A DNA stretch of 64,000 nucleotides from Cryptomeria japonica (lineage: Eukaryota > Streptophyta > Pinopsida > Cupressales > Cupressaceae), in assembly GCF_030272615.1 (NCBI RefSeq), contig NC_081406.1, positions 215,261,497-215,325,496 of the forward strand, written 5' to 3'. Below the pieces are notes generated by a model. It was not told the DNA's origin. It saw only the letters and a list, made by a program, of their open reading frames with translations, and did not search any database. Shown here piece by piece: positions 34,950 to 46,780 of the stretch; within the stretch, counting starts at the first letter, position 1; the number at the start of each line of letters is the position of its first letter. The position numbers and the translations under genes were made by a program.

Positions 34950-36542
34950 TGTAATGCCTTGTTAGGAACCATAAAGGAAAACAACACAACTTGGCAACTA
35001 AAGGGTGAAATATTTTTTTTAAAAAAAGATTAAGTGCATCAATTATAACCATTGCACATTTAATAACACAATGGAAGTCTAACACATGATTTCCTAAGGG
35101 TTACCAACCAAGATTAATTCATAGATTATATTAACACCATGGTTAATCCAATTGTCCATTTAATTAGATAAATTAAATGCTTAAGTTTAAAACTACACAT
35201 ACATCTAAATTCCATAATGAAAGAATCAAAGTATTCCAATGCATTTATTTATCCATAAACCATCTATACAAAACATCAAAGCAACTGAATTAACATACAA
35301 TCCACTGACATAATATTACAATATCCATAAATACATGGCTTCCAAATATACCATAGAATCCAAAAGTTACAATATCAAGGTTACATAAAAGTTTGATACC
35401 ATAACCACAAAGTTTCAACTAAACAATGACCATGAACAAGAGCTGGTACATGAACCACAAACCAAGAAACACCAATGAAGCCTTTCCTTGCATGAAGATG
35501 CAATCTAGAATATGTGATGGGAAGTGGCACTACCACCCGACCATGTGATCCCAAAATGGAACCACCCCACCATGCTAGGAGATAGTAGAAAACCCTCAAG
35601 CAAGCAAAATAAGACAAGTACGAAAGAACTACATGACTCCGCAAATATCCATGTGACTCAACTCATAAACACTAGTGACTCTAAGGAGAGAGTGTCATCA
35701 CATGGCTTATGGTGGTTACCCTAGTAGGCCTCCATAGGTCCTGGCTCCCATCCTGGGTTATCCTGGTAACCTCTCCCGAACCTCTAGCTCCATCTAAGTC
35801 TCATGCGGACCCTACCAATCCTTTCGTGAAGACAAGGTGGTAAGTTTGCCACTCTAGACCTTCTCGCAACATTATGAGCCCTGTACTAGCACTCACCTAT
35901 GCACGAGGTACATTATCTTAATTAATATTTAATCTACCCACCCCTAATCAATTACTAGGTTATCACTTCTTAACTGACTTTCGAGGGGTTATCCTGCTAT
36001 CCACTTTGGGCGCGGCCCCTACTCGAAAGCCACTCTCTCTCATAGGACTCTAATAGGAAAGGTCTCTCTATGAAAAATCTATGGCAAAATAGACAGCCAT
36101 AACTAATCCTAACAAACCATAGGTGAAGGATACACAATCACTAACCCAAGATTGACCATTTGGAACAAAACACACAATGGCTCATATCAATAGGGTTATA
36201 CAACAATACCTGACCAAGGAGATATAACAACATATGACATCATGACAACTCAATCAGAATTGCAACGAAATTAAGCTTGACTGCAAATACCATTTACATA
36301 AGATCCCAATACATACAATCCTATCTTAAATCAGCCAAAAGCATAAAATACTTGCAATTGAAGATTTTCCAAAAAGTAAGAAAATACAACTATATTAATA
36401 CAAGAAAATCAATTTTGTCATTTGTCCAATAAGGTTAAATAAAATCACATAAAAATTAATCTCCTAATGTATTTCCAAGCATAAATATAGAATCTAAAAA
36501 TTATAAGTTTTTTTTTGAAAATAACCAAAGTCTAAATTAATA

Positions 36543-36780
36543 TAATATAATTATATGAATATATATATACATCATATATATATCATATACCTATAATCAC
36601 ATTACAAAATATATATATAACTACATGAATTAATTTTCACAGTATTAAAATAATACTAAATAACATAATACCCAGAATACAATAAACTTATATATTTTTA
36701 TATATATATATACATACATATATATTTATATATATATATATATACATACATATATATTTATATATATATATATATATATC
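36543..36780. repeat. AT-dinucleotide-rich microsatellite cluster in L
   Basis: Runs of TATATATA broken by CATACATA and TTTATA units. Simple sequence, likely unstable in length; no other function visible. Confidence 0.9.
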
Positions 36781-36904
36781 ATATTTATAATGAATTAATT
36801 TAAAAATCAAATTTAATAACCTGCATAGATATCCAAAATTTCCATATTTTGGTTTGCTCAAATTATAACTGGGATAGCAAATTTAATATTACCTTGCTAT
36901 GTAT

Positions 36905-37017
36905 GGTAGCATTGCTACCTTACGATAGCAGATGCTGCTGTCGGTAGCATACTACCCTTGGTAGTACTGCTACCATATGGTAGCCGCACTCTCTTCGGTA
37001 GTGGCTACTGATTTGTA
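36905..37017. repeat. Cluster of GGTAGC/GCTACC inverted units in L
   Basis: About ten copies of GGTAG or its complement CTACC. They include a hairpin GGTAGCATTGCTACC (36905-36919) and a perfect 16-bp palindrome GCTACCATATGGTAGC (36969-36984). It stands out in otherwise AT-rich DNA. Confidence 0.8.
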
Positions 37018-38841
37018 TATTTTTTTTTTATTTTTTTAAAAATTTCTTTTTAAAAATTCACAATAACCTAAAAAAAACCAGTAAATTTAATTTTCAACCA
37101 AAATTTATTTCCAAACCAATTTATTTCTAGGGAAATTAATCAATATATAATTTCTCCAAAATAATATAATAAAATAATTTCCCTTAACTTTTAATAACAC
37201 AATAAATTTAATTTATGATTAAATTTATTTCTATAATAACTAATAATATCATAGAGATACACAAATATTAAAAAGGACTGCCATAGCCAAATATCAAAAC
37301 AAAAATCAAACAAGAGGGAATGATTTCTTTGCTAAATCCCATTCCTCCCAAATCTTGCAATTTCCATACACAATAAAAATCTTGGCAAAATTTGCCATAA
37401 TAACCTTTCCCAATTGTCTCAAAATTTAATCTACAAACACCCAGGAAATAACTTCTTTCCACAAACTAGAAATTAAATTTAGGACCGGACTTAAGCCAAG
37501 AACAAGAAATAATCAGGCAGGATTTTAGATTTGACAAACATCTTAACACACACATCATTCAGAAAGAAGAAAGAAATAAAATATTTTCTTTAAAACAAAG
37601 AATCAAACGAAGCCACCCAACTTGGTATAGCTTTCCTGGAAGAAATTTGTAGAAGAGAACCAATCCTTGAACAAGCTTCCAAATAAATTTCTCTTCACCT
37701 AAATCCGTAACTTGTTTCTGTGATCCCTCTAAAATAAAGACATATTCCCCCTTTTAAACTAAAATTTTAGGTTGCATATATTTTTCCCAAAAAACCCTAA
37801 TATTTAATTTTAGTAATAAAAGCAATTTTCTTTTCTTTTCTAATTTCCTAACAAAGGATAAGTTAACATGCAATAATTAAAAATCATTTTTCTCTCTTTT
37901 CTTTTCTCATGCAAATTATTTAATTTTCTAAATAAAGAAATTAAAGTAATACTTCAATTCTAATTAATTCTTTTATTCATTTATTTATTCTTTTATTCTT
38001 TTATTTATTTAAAATTCTAGGAAACAATAAATGAAATTAATCTAATTTATTTTCCACTAAAAGTTAAATAAAATATATTTCTAAAATCGTGCAGCTTGCA
38101 ACTTAATTTAATAATTTCTTTTAATTAACTAAATTTATAATCTCAATGCATAAAATACATAATTCAAAAATACCAACTATGAGATAAATCCATAAATTTA
38201 ATTAATTAATTTAAAACCACTAAACACACAAACTGAGCAAACCTCAAGCAAATACTCATAAAAAGATCAAACTACAAAATATGAAGGTCAGACAAACTGA
38301 CAGGACGACCAACTGATGACACTCACACGAGGGTAACTGAGTAAAATAGGGTCAACTACTACCTCCTCCACTTCCATCGGACAATATAAGGCACACTCAG
38401 ACCTATGAAGCTAGGTGGAGATGATACCCCGTACCTACCTGGTACCTTTACCTACAATATCCTGCATCACCGAACCACACATGCATATATACAATATAGA
38501 AAACACGACATACACACCGATGAAGGAGAATTGCGACATTCCTTGTCTCATCGAAATGAGTGAAGGAAAATAATCCCCTTGCATCCAATACACTCACAGA
38601 CACACAACATATAATTCCACATTGCATAGATAAAGTAAAGTGTCAGGACATAGCAATAATCCATAAAATGCCATAAACCACAAGTAATGAAATACTGCAA
38701 ATAAATTATGCATCTCATATCTAGATAAAGCATGAAATAATGTCATATAAGTTTGAATAACACATCATGGTAATGTATCCACTGAAAGTAAACAATAATA
38801 AAATATGAGTCTAATAAGTTCAAACGAGTAGGGGTACTACA

Positions 38842-39740
38842 ATCTTCATTATTTCTCCATGTGACATCATTCTTCATTCTCACCTTGAGTTCATCTTGAC
38901 ATTTCTCAAGTTCTTTTTGAGATTATCCATCTCTTCCTTCAACCTCTGGCATTCCTTGTTCTTTGTTTCCATTTCTAGCTGGACATCCTCACACCTTCTT
39001 TCCTTATCATCAAAGACTGATTTCGACTCACCAGTCAATCATTTTGCCTCTTCAAGTTGAGAAGTCAATATGCAAATATTTTTATTTGATTCTTCAAGGC
39101 ATATTCTCAACTGGCTACACTCATCATGAACCGCATCTTTGTAATTTTTAAAGTCCTTTCTAACACTTTGCAGCTCATCTAGTGCATTTACTAGTTCACA
39201 TTCAAGATCTACTTCGGTTTCATATTCATCATCATTACCAAACACATCTTGTCAGTGGGATCTATCAGCCTTGTCACACTCTGATGTGTGTGCATCACTT
39301 TTTGTCTCTTGTGCCATGAAGAGGTGAGTTTCCTCTTCATCGAGACTGCAACAACTGATGGATCTGCTGTCGACACTTCCACATGTGTCAACATTGTTGT
39401 TCTTCATGCTTCCACAATCTGATTTAGTAGTGCATGGCTCATTTCCATAAAGCCTCTTCAGTCTATCCCATAGACTCTCTGCTATTTTGCACCTATCCAC
39501 CTATGAGGAGACATCACCGGTGAGCTCACTGAGTATATCCTTCATGGCTTCTTCATTACATAAGTGTCTTCTTTCTTCTTTAGTGCCGGTGGGGGAACAT
39601 ACATTCCTAGGAAGACCATTTACAACTACCATCCAGACGTCAAACCCAAGGGAGGATAGGAAGACTTCCATTTGGCAACTCTAAATAGAATAGTTTGATC
39701 CATCAAACGCTAGAAGAAAGATTGACACTAAACAAACCAT
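38842..39740 (-). pseudogene. Element D gag, N-terminal part with coiled coil
   Basis: Starts at the ATG read from 39740 (MVCLVSIF), about 60 bases after the primer site. AFDGSNYSI and QMEVFLSSLGFDVWMVV are the copia gag N-terminal core, then KIAESLWDRLKRLYGNE. A charged coiled coil follows (39039-39245, ELVNALDELQSVRKDF and RICLEESNKNI), continuing to the L insertion. Several stops, some at Trp sites (for example YSIW becomes YSI*). No protease or RT follows. It shares type with the coiled-coil gags of C and E. Confidence 0.8.
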
Positions 39741-39798
39741 TGTGTCCTCAGGCCGAAATCTACCCAAGTTCGAGAACACTCTTCTAACTAGGAACCTA

Positions 39799-39810
39799 GC
39801 TCTAATACCA
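39799..39810 (-). other. Element D primer-binding site
   Basis: Minus strand TGGTATTAGAGC, one change from the initiator tRNA-Met-type site, two bases from the LTR. Confidence 0.85.
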
Positions 39811-39812
39811 AT

Positions 39813-41800
39813 TGTTAGACACAATGCACCACTGAGAGGGGGAGGGGGTGAATCTATGGTTCTCTTCTTTATTTGTCTTTAGTAATCCTATATGAGCATA
39901 CTGGTTATTAGATTTAGCTATGAATAGACTTATCGGTTAGTGAGGAGACTAACTCAAATACACACACACACAATGAAACATCACATAACACCAGTTGTTA
40001 CGAGGAAAACCCAAGATGGGAAAAAACTCGGTGAGCAATGCTGCTAGAGACTATTGCTCCAATCTAGCCTCACAATGAAAACATTGTTACAAAAGTTTAG
40101 GGCACCAACCCCTGCCTTTAGGTTACAAGAGAATCTTGAAACCTTATCATATATCTTACTCTATCCATGACATAATTTCTTTGCTACATCGACTCACTCT
40201 TCTGCTACTCTTTGCACTTTACCGGTACTATACTCTGTCGGTTCTCTATCCTCCTTATCTGCAACTCTATTCTCTTCTTCTTTGTTAGTATAACCACTAC
40301 CAGTTCTGCCCTACTACTGATCAAACTCTTCAACCTAGTTCCTCCTCACTCTCACTCACTTCTCAGATGTTTGTTGAGAACTTGGCTGATTTTCTCTTAC
40401 TTGCAAAAGTATTCCACTTCACAGTACCACATTGATATTCTTTCCAGCACCACCAAACAATCTCTTTGGCCTTCATACTTATAGACTAGTCTTTCTACCA
40501 AAACCCTATTCAAAAATCTGGGCGGTTAGGGTTTCCTCACAATCCTCAAGGCTGATCAAATCCAATTAGATCTTGCTTTATCTGATCTTCTTGAAATTCA
40601 CCTGCACAAGTCTACCATGCACTTTCCAGAACATGCCTTCCATCTTCAGTAGTCTTCAACCAATCTATCGGCATACATCATTAATGCCTCTATTGTTTCC
40701 TTCTTGAGCTCTTCTATCAGCCTGATCTTCTTTCTTCGATCTAGGCGCCAACTCTCCCCTGATCTTCTTTGTTGGTTCATTCTTCCTCGAGCCACATGCT
40801 TCTGACCCAATTCCATAAATCATGGGATACATTATCAGTGCACACCAATCGAGTTACCTAACTCCACATGACACTTCACCAACCTCTGAGAGTTTGCCAC
40901 CTTGATCCAATGTGGCATCCAAGTCGATCCAGGTAGGATCACCAACCAATCACCATACCGGTTCCTTACTTATGTTGGTTTGCAAACCCTTTTGGTCTCA
41001 ACCATTCTACCAATTATCTTATCATCTCTTCCCTCATCTTGGACTATCGATGGAACTCTTAAACTGGTCTCCAGATAGGTAAATCCAAAGTATGCTCATT
41101 CCCACAACTTGGAAGTCTTCTACATCTGCACCTCACTTATATAACTTGTGGACTTACATATCGGTTACCACTCTTTATGATACCATGTCATCAACCTTCA
41201 CAAGACTCCATCTTCAATCAGGTCTTTTTACTTCATACTGCATCTACCTAATCTTGCCTTTCTTCCTGATCAATCTTGATCATTTCTCTACTGGTTTGTC
41301 AAGGTGACAAACACTTCACACTTCTCTCTCCAAACTATAGTGCACTCAATGCATAATAGGAGATAAGCTCCACTTACTTGGTGGAGTAACATCATCTGCT
41401 TTCTGCCATATGCTCATGTGACTTCCTTGTTTATACAACATCTCTTCAAATAGGCATATGTGATCTATAGTGACCACATTCATTGTTATTCATTGCTTCT
41501 CATGATGACTGCATCTTCTTCCGGTGGGAGTCCTATTGTTCTGCAACCTTACAATATACCAGTTCATTCTCCTCTTCTAGTGTTGATGTGATTCAGGTAA
41601 CATTCTACCTCTTCATCACAAACAACCACTCAAACACCTTGCCAGTTGACATATTTTCCTTACATTACCAGCGTTATGCAACACAAGGTGATATCCAAGA
41701 TATCACATCATATACTCCTCCATATTACTGTTGCACATACATCTCTACTACCGATGATCCTCCCATACCAGTTGACATCAATGACAACACAATGCAAACA
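39813..41800 (-). repeat. Element D 5' LTR (1988 bp)
   Basis: TGTTAGACACAATGCACC to AATGCAAACA on the plus strand. Matches the left LTR over its length, lacking the extra tandem part seen there at 31248-31330. Confidence 0.92.
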
Positions 41801-42210
41801 TAATAAGCTTAAATCAGTACTGAACCTAGCATAGTTGATGCTGATTTCATAATCCACTTTATTAGTCAGTGTGACTCTTATTGAGTAGTGAGCTCTAGGT
41901 AGTTGGCCTTCCTGCATGTACAGGCCCCTCATTGTAAGTAATATTTATTCATTGGCCAGTGAGTGAATATTGTCGGTCACAAATCCCACCGAGGTTTTTC
42001 CCCACATCAGGTTTCCTCATTAAACATATTGTGTTATGGTGTGTTTTCTATGCTATCTTTATTGTTCCTATTTACTACATTAATTCTTATTTACCGGTAC
42101 ACTGTTTTGGAATGCAAAGTTCTTAATAAGGTTAAATATTCTATTAATTGGTTAGATACTGATTCAGCCCCCCCCTCTCAGTATCTTTGGGACTATCATT
42201 AATCCTAACA
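41801..42210 (+). repeat. Element C 3' LTR, right part
   Basis: Resumes the C LTR with AGCTTAAATCAGTACTGAAC, then CCACCGAGGTTTTTCC...GGTTTCC, GATTCAGCCCCCCCCTCTCAG and the end ATCCTAACA. Matches 25225-25624. Confidence 0.93.
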
Positions 42211-42895
42211 TTAAGAACATCACCGAACATGGAAAATTTTCAATAGTGCACACAATAATAATGTAGACCACCAATATGCATAGAACATGATCTAGAGATA
42301 CTCACAAGCAATGTGAGTTGCACCACAACTACCGCAATAACTCAGATCACTAGAATCATCATCATCTCTCTACTAGAGCTCAAGAACACTAGCATAATTG
42401 ACTGTCAACCTAAAAGGCTCACTTGTGGATTTCCAAATCATGAACCACTCAAACAAAGGACACACATCAATGTCTAGAATACATCCCACACATCCACAAC
42501 TAAAGATATAGCAATTCCAGAGCAATACAGAGCACAAACTAGAATATCAAATAACATGAACATCTGAATAACATCCTTAATAATAGATCTCATAACTCAA
42601 TAATATCAACATGTGGAACTCTACAAATGGTAATGAACCTTCTACTGACAACATACCAAAAACCCTTTAATTTACGTCATATTAACTGCAATATAAGGCT
42701 AAACCAACTCATTCAACCAAACTGCAACACTGGAATACACAAAAGAATATGTTGACATCAATGGCAACACATCAACCAATGTCTAGTAGGTTTGAAATAT
42801 TATATTATCTAATTATTTTTGTTGGGGTGACTTATTATATGATTTTGGGAGTGAAGTATATTTATATAATTTTTTGTTCATTCTTGTGGGGGGCT
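42211..42895. other. Unassigned interval between elements C and the second G-family LTR
   Basis: No coding frame. The part around 42750-42776 reads TGTTGACATCAATGGCAACA, which on the minus strand resembles the U3 start box of the copia LTRs here, so 42211-42776 may be an LTR remnant truncated at both ends. The part 42780-42895 leads to a purine tract GTGGGGGGCTT directly before a TGTTGG, which fits the 3' end of a gypsy element. Confidence 0.45.
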
Positions 42896-45078
42896 TGTTG
42901 GAAAAAACTTTGCATTTAGAAGGATTTGGGATTTTGGGAGCTTGGCTTTGGATTGTGGCTAGATTGAGGATTTTCTTGTGCTTCTTAAAATTATTTATCT
43001 TTCCATAACTTCAATTTACTAGGTTGGAGATTCTATCCTTTTGAGTTTTTCTTTTGAAAATGACTGTCTATGAATGATTGTCTGCGGGATTCAGAATTGA
43101 TATATTTGCCATATGATTTTGATTATACACATTTAAGTATACAAATTTGGATCTTGTGTTAAAATTGTATGCTCCACGCTAACCTATTTTGTATCTATGT
43201 TGTGCACTAGATCATCATGTATCTATGCTATATGCTAACCCATCATGTTTCTAAACTCTTTGGTTGTATTTTTTATGTATAGTAATAGAGGCGCTAACCC
43301 ATCGTGTTTCTATGATGTCAGGTAATGGAGGCTCTAACTCATCATTAATTTGTGTTGTCTAGTAATAGAGGCATGAACCTGTCATGTATTTGTGCTATCT
43401 GGTTATAGATATACTAACTTGTCATATTTATGTGCTATTTAATTTTACAAATGCAATCATATCTTCCCAACAAGATGATGTTGCCTAGCTCAGGATGTTA
43501 TATTGTTTCGTGGCTGAGAAAGAGTGATCATGCCTTGCTCACAATTTTAGTTTTTCATGAGGCTCTTGGTTTCTTTTTCATTTGATATTATGGTTTTTGA
43601 ATAATGATTCAGTATGGGTCGCTTTATGTGTTGTATTTTTTCTTGGGCTTTTTCGAGCCTTTTCTAATTTCTATTTTTGGATTTTTTCTATCCAAAGGAT
43701 GTGTTTTGTTATTTATGAGTTTCTTGAGGTGTTCTGGGAATTGTATTATTGATTGAAATTGATTATTTGCATTCTTATGAGTGAAGCAAGAGGAATAATT
43801 CCTTGCTGATTGTATTGGGCTCATTTGGATATATTTTCCATTGTGGATATTGGTTGCTATATATTTTCATGTTGCCTATGAGGCAATGATATTGGTATTG
43901 TTATACATTTATTAATTTGAAACCTTGATTATCTGAGTTATGATGCATGTGTGAGCCCTTGGTTGTGTTACATTATGTTTCTACCCTAAGTTCTATGTGC
44001 ATGCTAGGGGGAGTGGGCTTTTGTATGATTGATTGGGGTCATGAGGATTAGATCACTAGGTTACTCAAGGTCTAGACTACCCAAGTAGCTCATTAGGAGT
44101 TTACCTTGTAATCAAGGGATAACATAAATAATTAATCATAGGTGGGTTGGGTAGTAGTTATTCATTTAATAAGATAAGAAATAGATTTGTGGCCTCAACT
44201 CATATCCCTATGGTGTTTATAGTAATCTAAGAATGGTTGAGTAGATGGTGATCCAGGTGTGTTAAACTCCCTTGACATCCTCAAAGATTAAGACAGATCC
44301 AGATGAGTATCATGGATGTCGGAATAGGTTCCCATGTTCCCATTGTTATAGTATGTGATGAAACTCCTTCCCTACATGTAGGTCCTAGAACCTTAAGATT
44401 TTATTTATTGAGATGCCTCTCGAGGTCTTATGCTTTATGTATTATACTTTTGATACAACTTTGTGTTGTGGTTGGAGTATTGTTATGGTGGTTTTGGTTA
44501 TGTCCTTTGATTGTTAGGTGTCAGCCTAGATCTAGAGTGTGTGGGATCTTGTGTCATCTCCTATCATGGGGGGTTGTTCCTTATAGTTCCATATGGTCAA
44601 GTGGTTTGATGCCTTCTTCCACTGAGATGTTCTTCATTGGATGCTCTTGTGTGTGGACATGGATTCATATCTCTTTAGCTTATAGATGGATACTTGTAGA
44701 AGATTATTGTAAAAGATTATTATGGCATATGTATTTGTAGATTTCATGAGATCCATGCATTTATATATTGATAGCTATGCTCCCTAATGTAACATTGATA
44801 ATTTAGTCATATGTAATGATAGTTGATGTATTTTTTTATATCTTGGAAATTGATGATGAAAATAATGTAATTGAATATATTGGTGTGCATTTAGTGTTAT
44901 GTGGATGTCTATTGTGTTAAAGAAATGGATTAGGAATTTGATAGATGGAAGTAGAAATGGATTAATGGTGTTTAGATAATGAATAAGTAATTGGGATTAG
45001 GAACATTTGGATTGGTGCTCTTAAAATGAATCTTAAGGGGGTTAATGGATTTTGCATTATTAATGATTGTACTCATGT

Positions 45079-45114
<36 letters not shown>
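42896..45114 (+). repeat. Second LTR of the G gypsy family (probable 3' LTR), right end cut off by H
   Basis: Starts TGTTGGAAAAAACTTTGC after a purine tract. From about 43826 it aligns with the 5' LTR from 6612 (TTGGGCTCATT; CTAGGGGGAGTGGGCTT; a stretch around CTAGACT; GTGGGATCTTGTGTCATCTCC). The match fades near 45060 at a simple repeat, where H starts. I read it as the 3' LTR of the same element whose 5' LTR opens the window, but a separate copy is possible. Confidence 0.7.

Positions 45115-45117
<3 letters not shown>
45081..45117. repeat. TA/TG dinucleotide microsatellite
   Basis: TATATATATG followed by about 14 TG units, at the junction of the G-family LTR and element H. Confidence 0.95.
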
Positions 45118-45119
<2 letters not shown>

Positions 45120-46780
45120 GGGAAAAGTGAGAGTAAGAAAATAGGTCCTAATCCCACTCTCATGTACACACTATGGAATATGAAAGAGCCTAGGGAGGTA
45201 ACACACTTTGGCTACTTCTTGTGAGGAAGAGAGAGACAAGGATTACCTCTTAGGGTTTCTATTCTTTTTCTATAAATGAGGAGTAGAAGCGATGCAAAGT
45301 GCAGATTTAAATGATCAACCTAGAATGCAAGTATAAACAAGCAACCCTAATTTGAAAATTAATAACTAAAACTAATTGATACGTAGTTGAAAAAGTAAAT
45401 ATTAGGAAGTGAGTTCAGAGGTGCACTTGCCCAAGAAATCTGAGCCAGAATTTCAAGGACAGGGGTGCCATGCCCCTGTCCTAATTTTGCAAACAGGAAG
45501 CTACAACTGACAGACTGGAATCTGAAGGTTTTGAATTATTGTTCTGCCAAAAACCATCTGAAATTGGGAGGACCAGGGTGCCATGCCCCTATCCCAGTGA
45601 TTTTATACTCAAGTTTAATCCTCAAGACTATTTTTGTGTGCTTTGCTAGACCTGAAATTTGTAGCAATGATTGGATCTTGTACCTACACCTGTAAATGAA
45701 GATAGGATTTTGGATGGTTATATGGGGTTTTTCCTTAGTCAAACCCCTATTTTGGTGATTTCAACCTCAACAAATAGTCGATTTGTATAGTAAAATAGTG
45801 TGTGCAAGGATCTTATGTGTGTGCAAGACCCTAAAATAATGAATGCAAACAATCTAGAGTAACCCTATGCTTTAAAGAGTAAACCCTAAATTCTTGTAAT
45901 TGACAAAGTAAATTCTCTAAATCAATGATGCTAAGTGATCCAAAGCATAAATGAAAATCTACAAATTTGGAAATTGATGTAATGAAGCTCATACAAAGAC
46001 ATTAAAACAACATGAAATCATACCCAACCCCAAGGGATGGGTACAAGCCAATCTTCAGTCAGTGATCTCCTATTGCATTCCTACATCTTCAAAAGCCCCC
46101 AATTAATAAAAAATGCTTGATTAATGGTTGATAGATGTTGTTGAATGTTGTTGAAGACTCCAAAAGACCTTCTCTTTCACTACATAGAAGGCTCCTTGTG
46201 ATCACTAGAAAACTTAGCCAAAAACTCCTAGGCCTTCAAATGAAGAAAGAGAGCTCTTTTGTATGAATCCCTAGATCTAAATTTCATATTAAGGTAGACC
46301 TAGGATTTGAACTTTTTTCCAATTTATTGGGGTTAAGCATTATAATATCATAGAATTATGCTCACTAAATTTAAGGAAAAATGTCAGGGACCATGCATAA
46401 CTTAGGCACGGTCCGTCCAACTTTTTACCAAATTTTTAGGGTCATTAGATATGATGATATTAGAGTGAATCCCAAAATTACACCTGATTTCAAGATGTTT
46501 TGACATGCGAAATTGAGCCTTAAGGGTTGAAATAAGACATAATTAGGGTTTATGATTTAATGATTTATTTGAGGATTAAAATAAAAGGGGCACACTTAAA
46601 GTAAAAGGGTCCAACTTTATAATGTATGAAGTGATGAAATATGAATTTAGATTTAATTAAATTAATTAATTAAATGGTTAAAGGGAATTAGAAATGCAAG
46701 ATGCAAAACACACTAAGGTGGGTGCTAAACCAAGCGTGGAATTGTACCACCCTAGCAAGGGTGTACAATTTATGATGCTA
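45115..46780 (-). repeat. Element H 3' LTR (boundaries inferred)
   Basis: Left end TGTAGGGGAAAAGTGAGAG; right end near AATTTATGATGCTA, beside a purine tract (minus AGTGGGGGACAAAAG, 46781-46795), which suits a 3' LTR start. Non-coding. It contains two copies of a GGACAGGGG-type inverted repeat (about 45457-45482 and 45568-45597). Without the second LTR the limits are inference. Confidence 0.55.

Larger units (their letters stand above)
34950..38841. mobile_element. 3.9-kb non-coding LTR-like unit L
   Basis: Starts TGTAATGCC and ends GGTACTACA (TGTA...TACA ends) with a perfect 5-bp target duplication ATCTT (34945-34949, 38842-38846), which proves insertion into the D gag. There is no coding capacity: frames such as 35381-35644 or 37268-37462 match nothing I know. 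Composition varies from mixed sequence near 35700-36060 to very AT-rich after 36350. I saw no internal pair of direct repeats, primer site or polypurine tract, so a solo LTR from a long-LTR gypsy family is likely. Confidence 0.8.
30963..41800 (-). mobile_element. Gag-only LTR element D, itself split by unit L
   Basis: Two long LTRs (30963-33112 and 39813-41800) with TGTTAGACAC...CAACA or CAAACA ends, a primer site and a gag in two pieces around L. Without L the internal part is only about 2.8 kb and has no protease, RT, RNase H or integrase. It inserted into the 3' LTR of C; flanks GAATG and TAATA are a weak, decayed duplication at best. A non-autonomous relative of the copia gags here. Confidence 0.9.
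24844..42210 (+). mobile_element. Non-autonomous LTR element C with ORF2, 3' LTR split by element D
   Basis: 5' LTR, primer site, gag-type coiled coil, LTR fragment, ORF2, polypurine tract and 3' LTR are in order. The 3' LTR is cut into 30603-30962 and 41801-42210 by D. No pol domains. The ORF2 and coiled coil are homologous to those of E, but the LTR is of another family. No target duplication: CTTTT before, TTAAG after, so one flank was probably deleted or exchanged. Confidence 0.9.

Noticed and set aside
36540-36790. Possible replication origin or matrix attachment site in AT-rich DNA
   Set aside because: AT microsatellite sequence alone does not support such a call.
35381-37462. Short frames inside unit L
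   Set aside because: No similarity to any family I know, wrong composition for coding, and a proven non-coding mobile context.
44303-44740. 145-codon plus frame with many hydrophobic residues
   Set aside because: It lies in a gypsy LTR that has a homologous copy at 6594-8839 where the frame is not kept.
45465-45742. Overlapping frames of 68-76 codons near 45.5 kb
   Set aside because: They cover duplicated inverted repeats in the H LTR; no coding signature.
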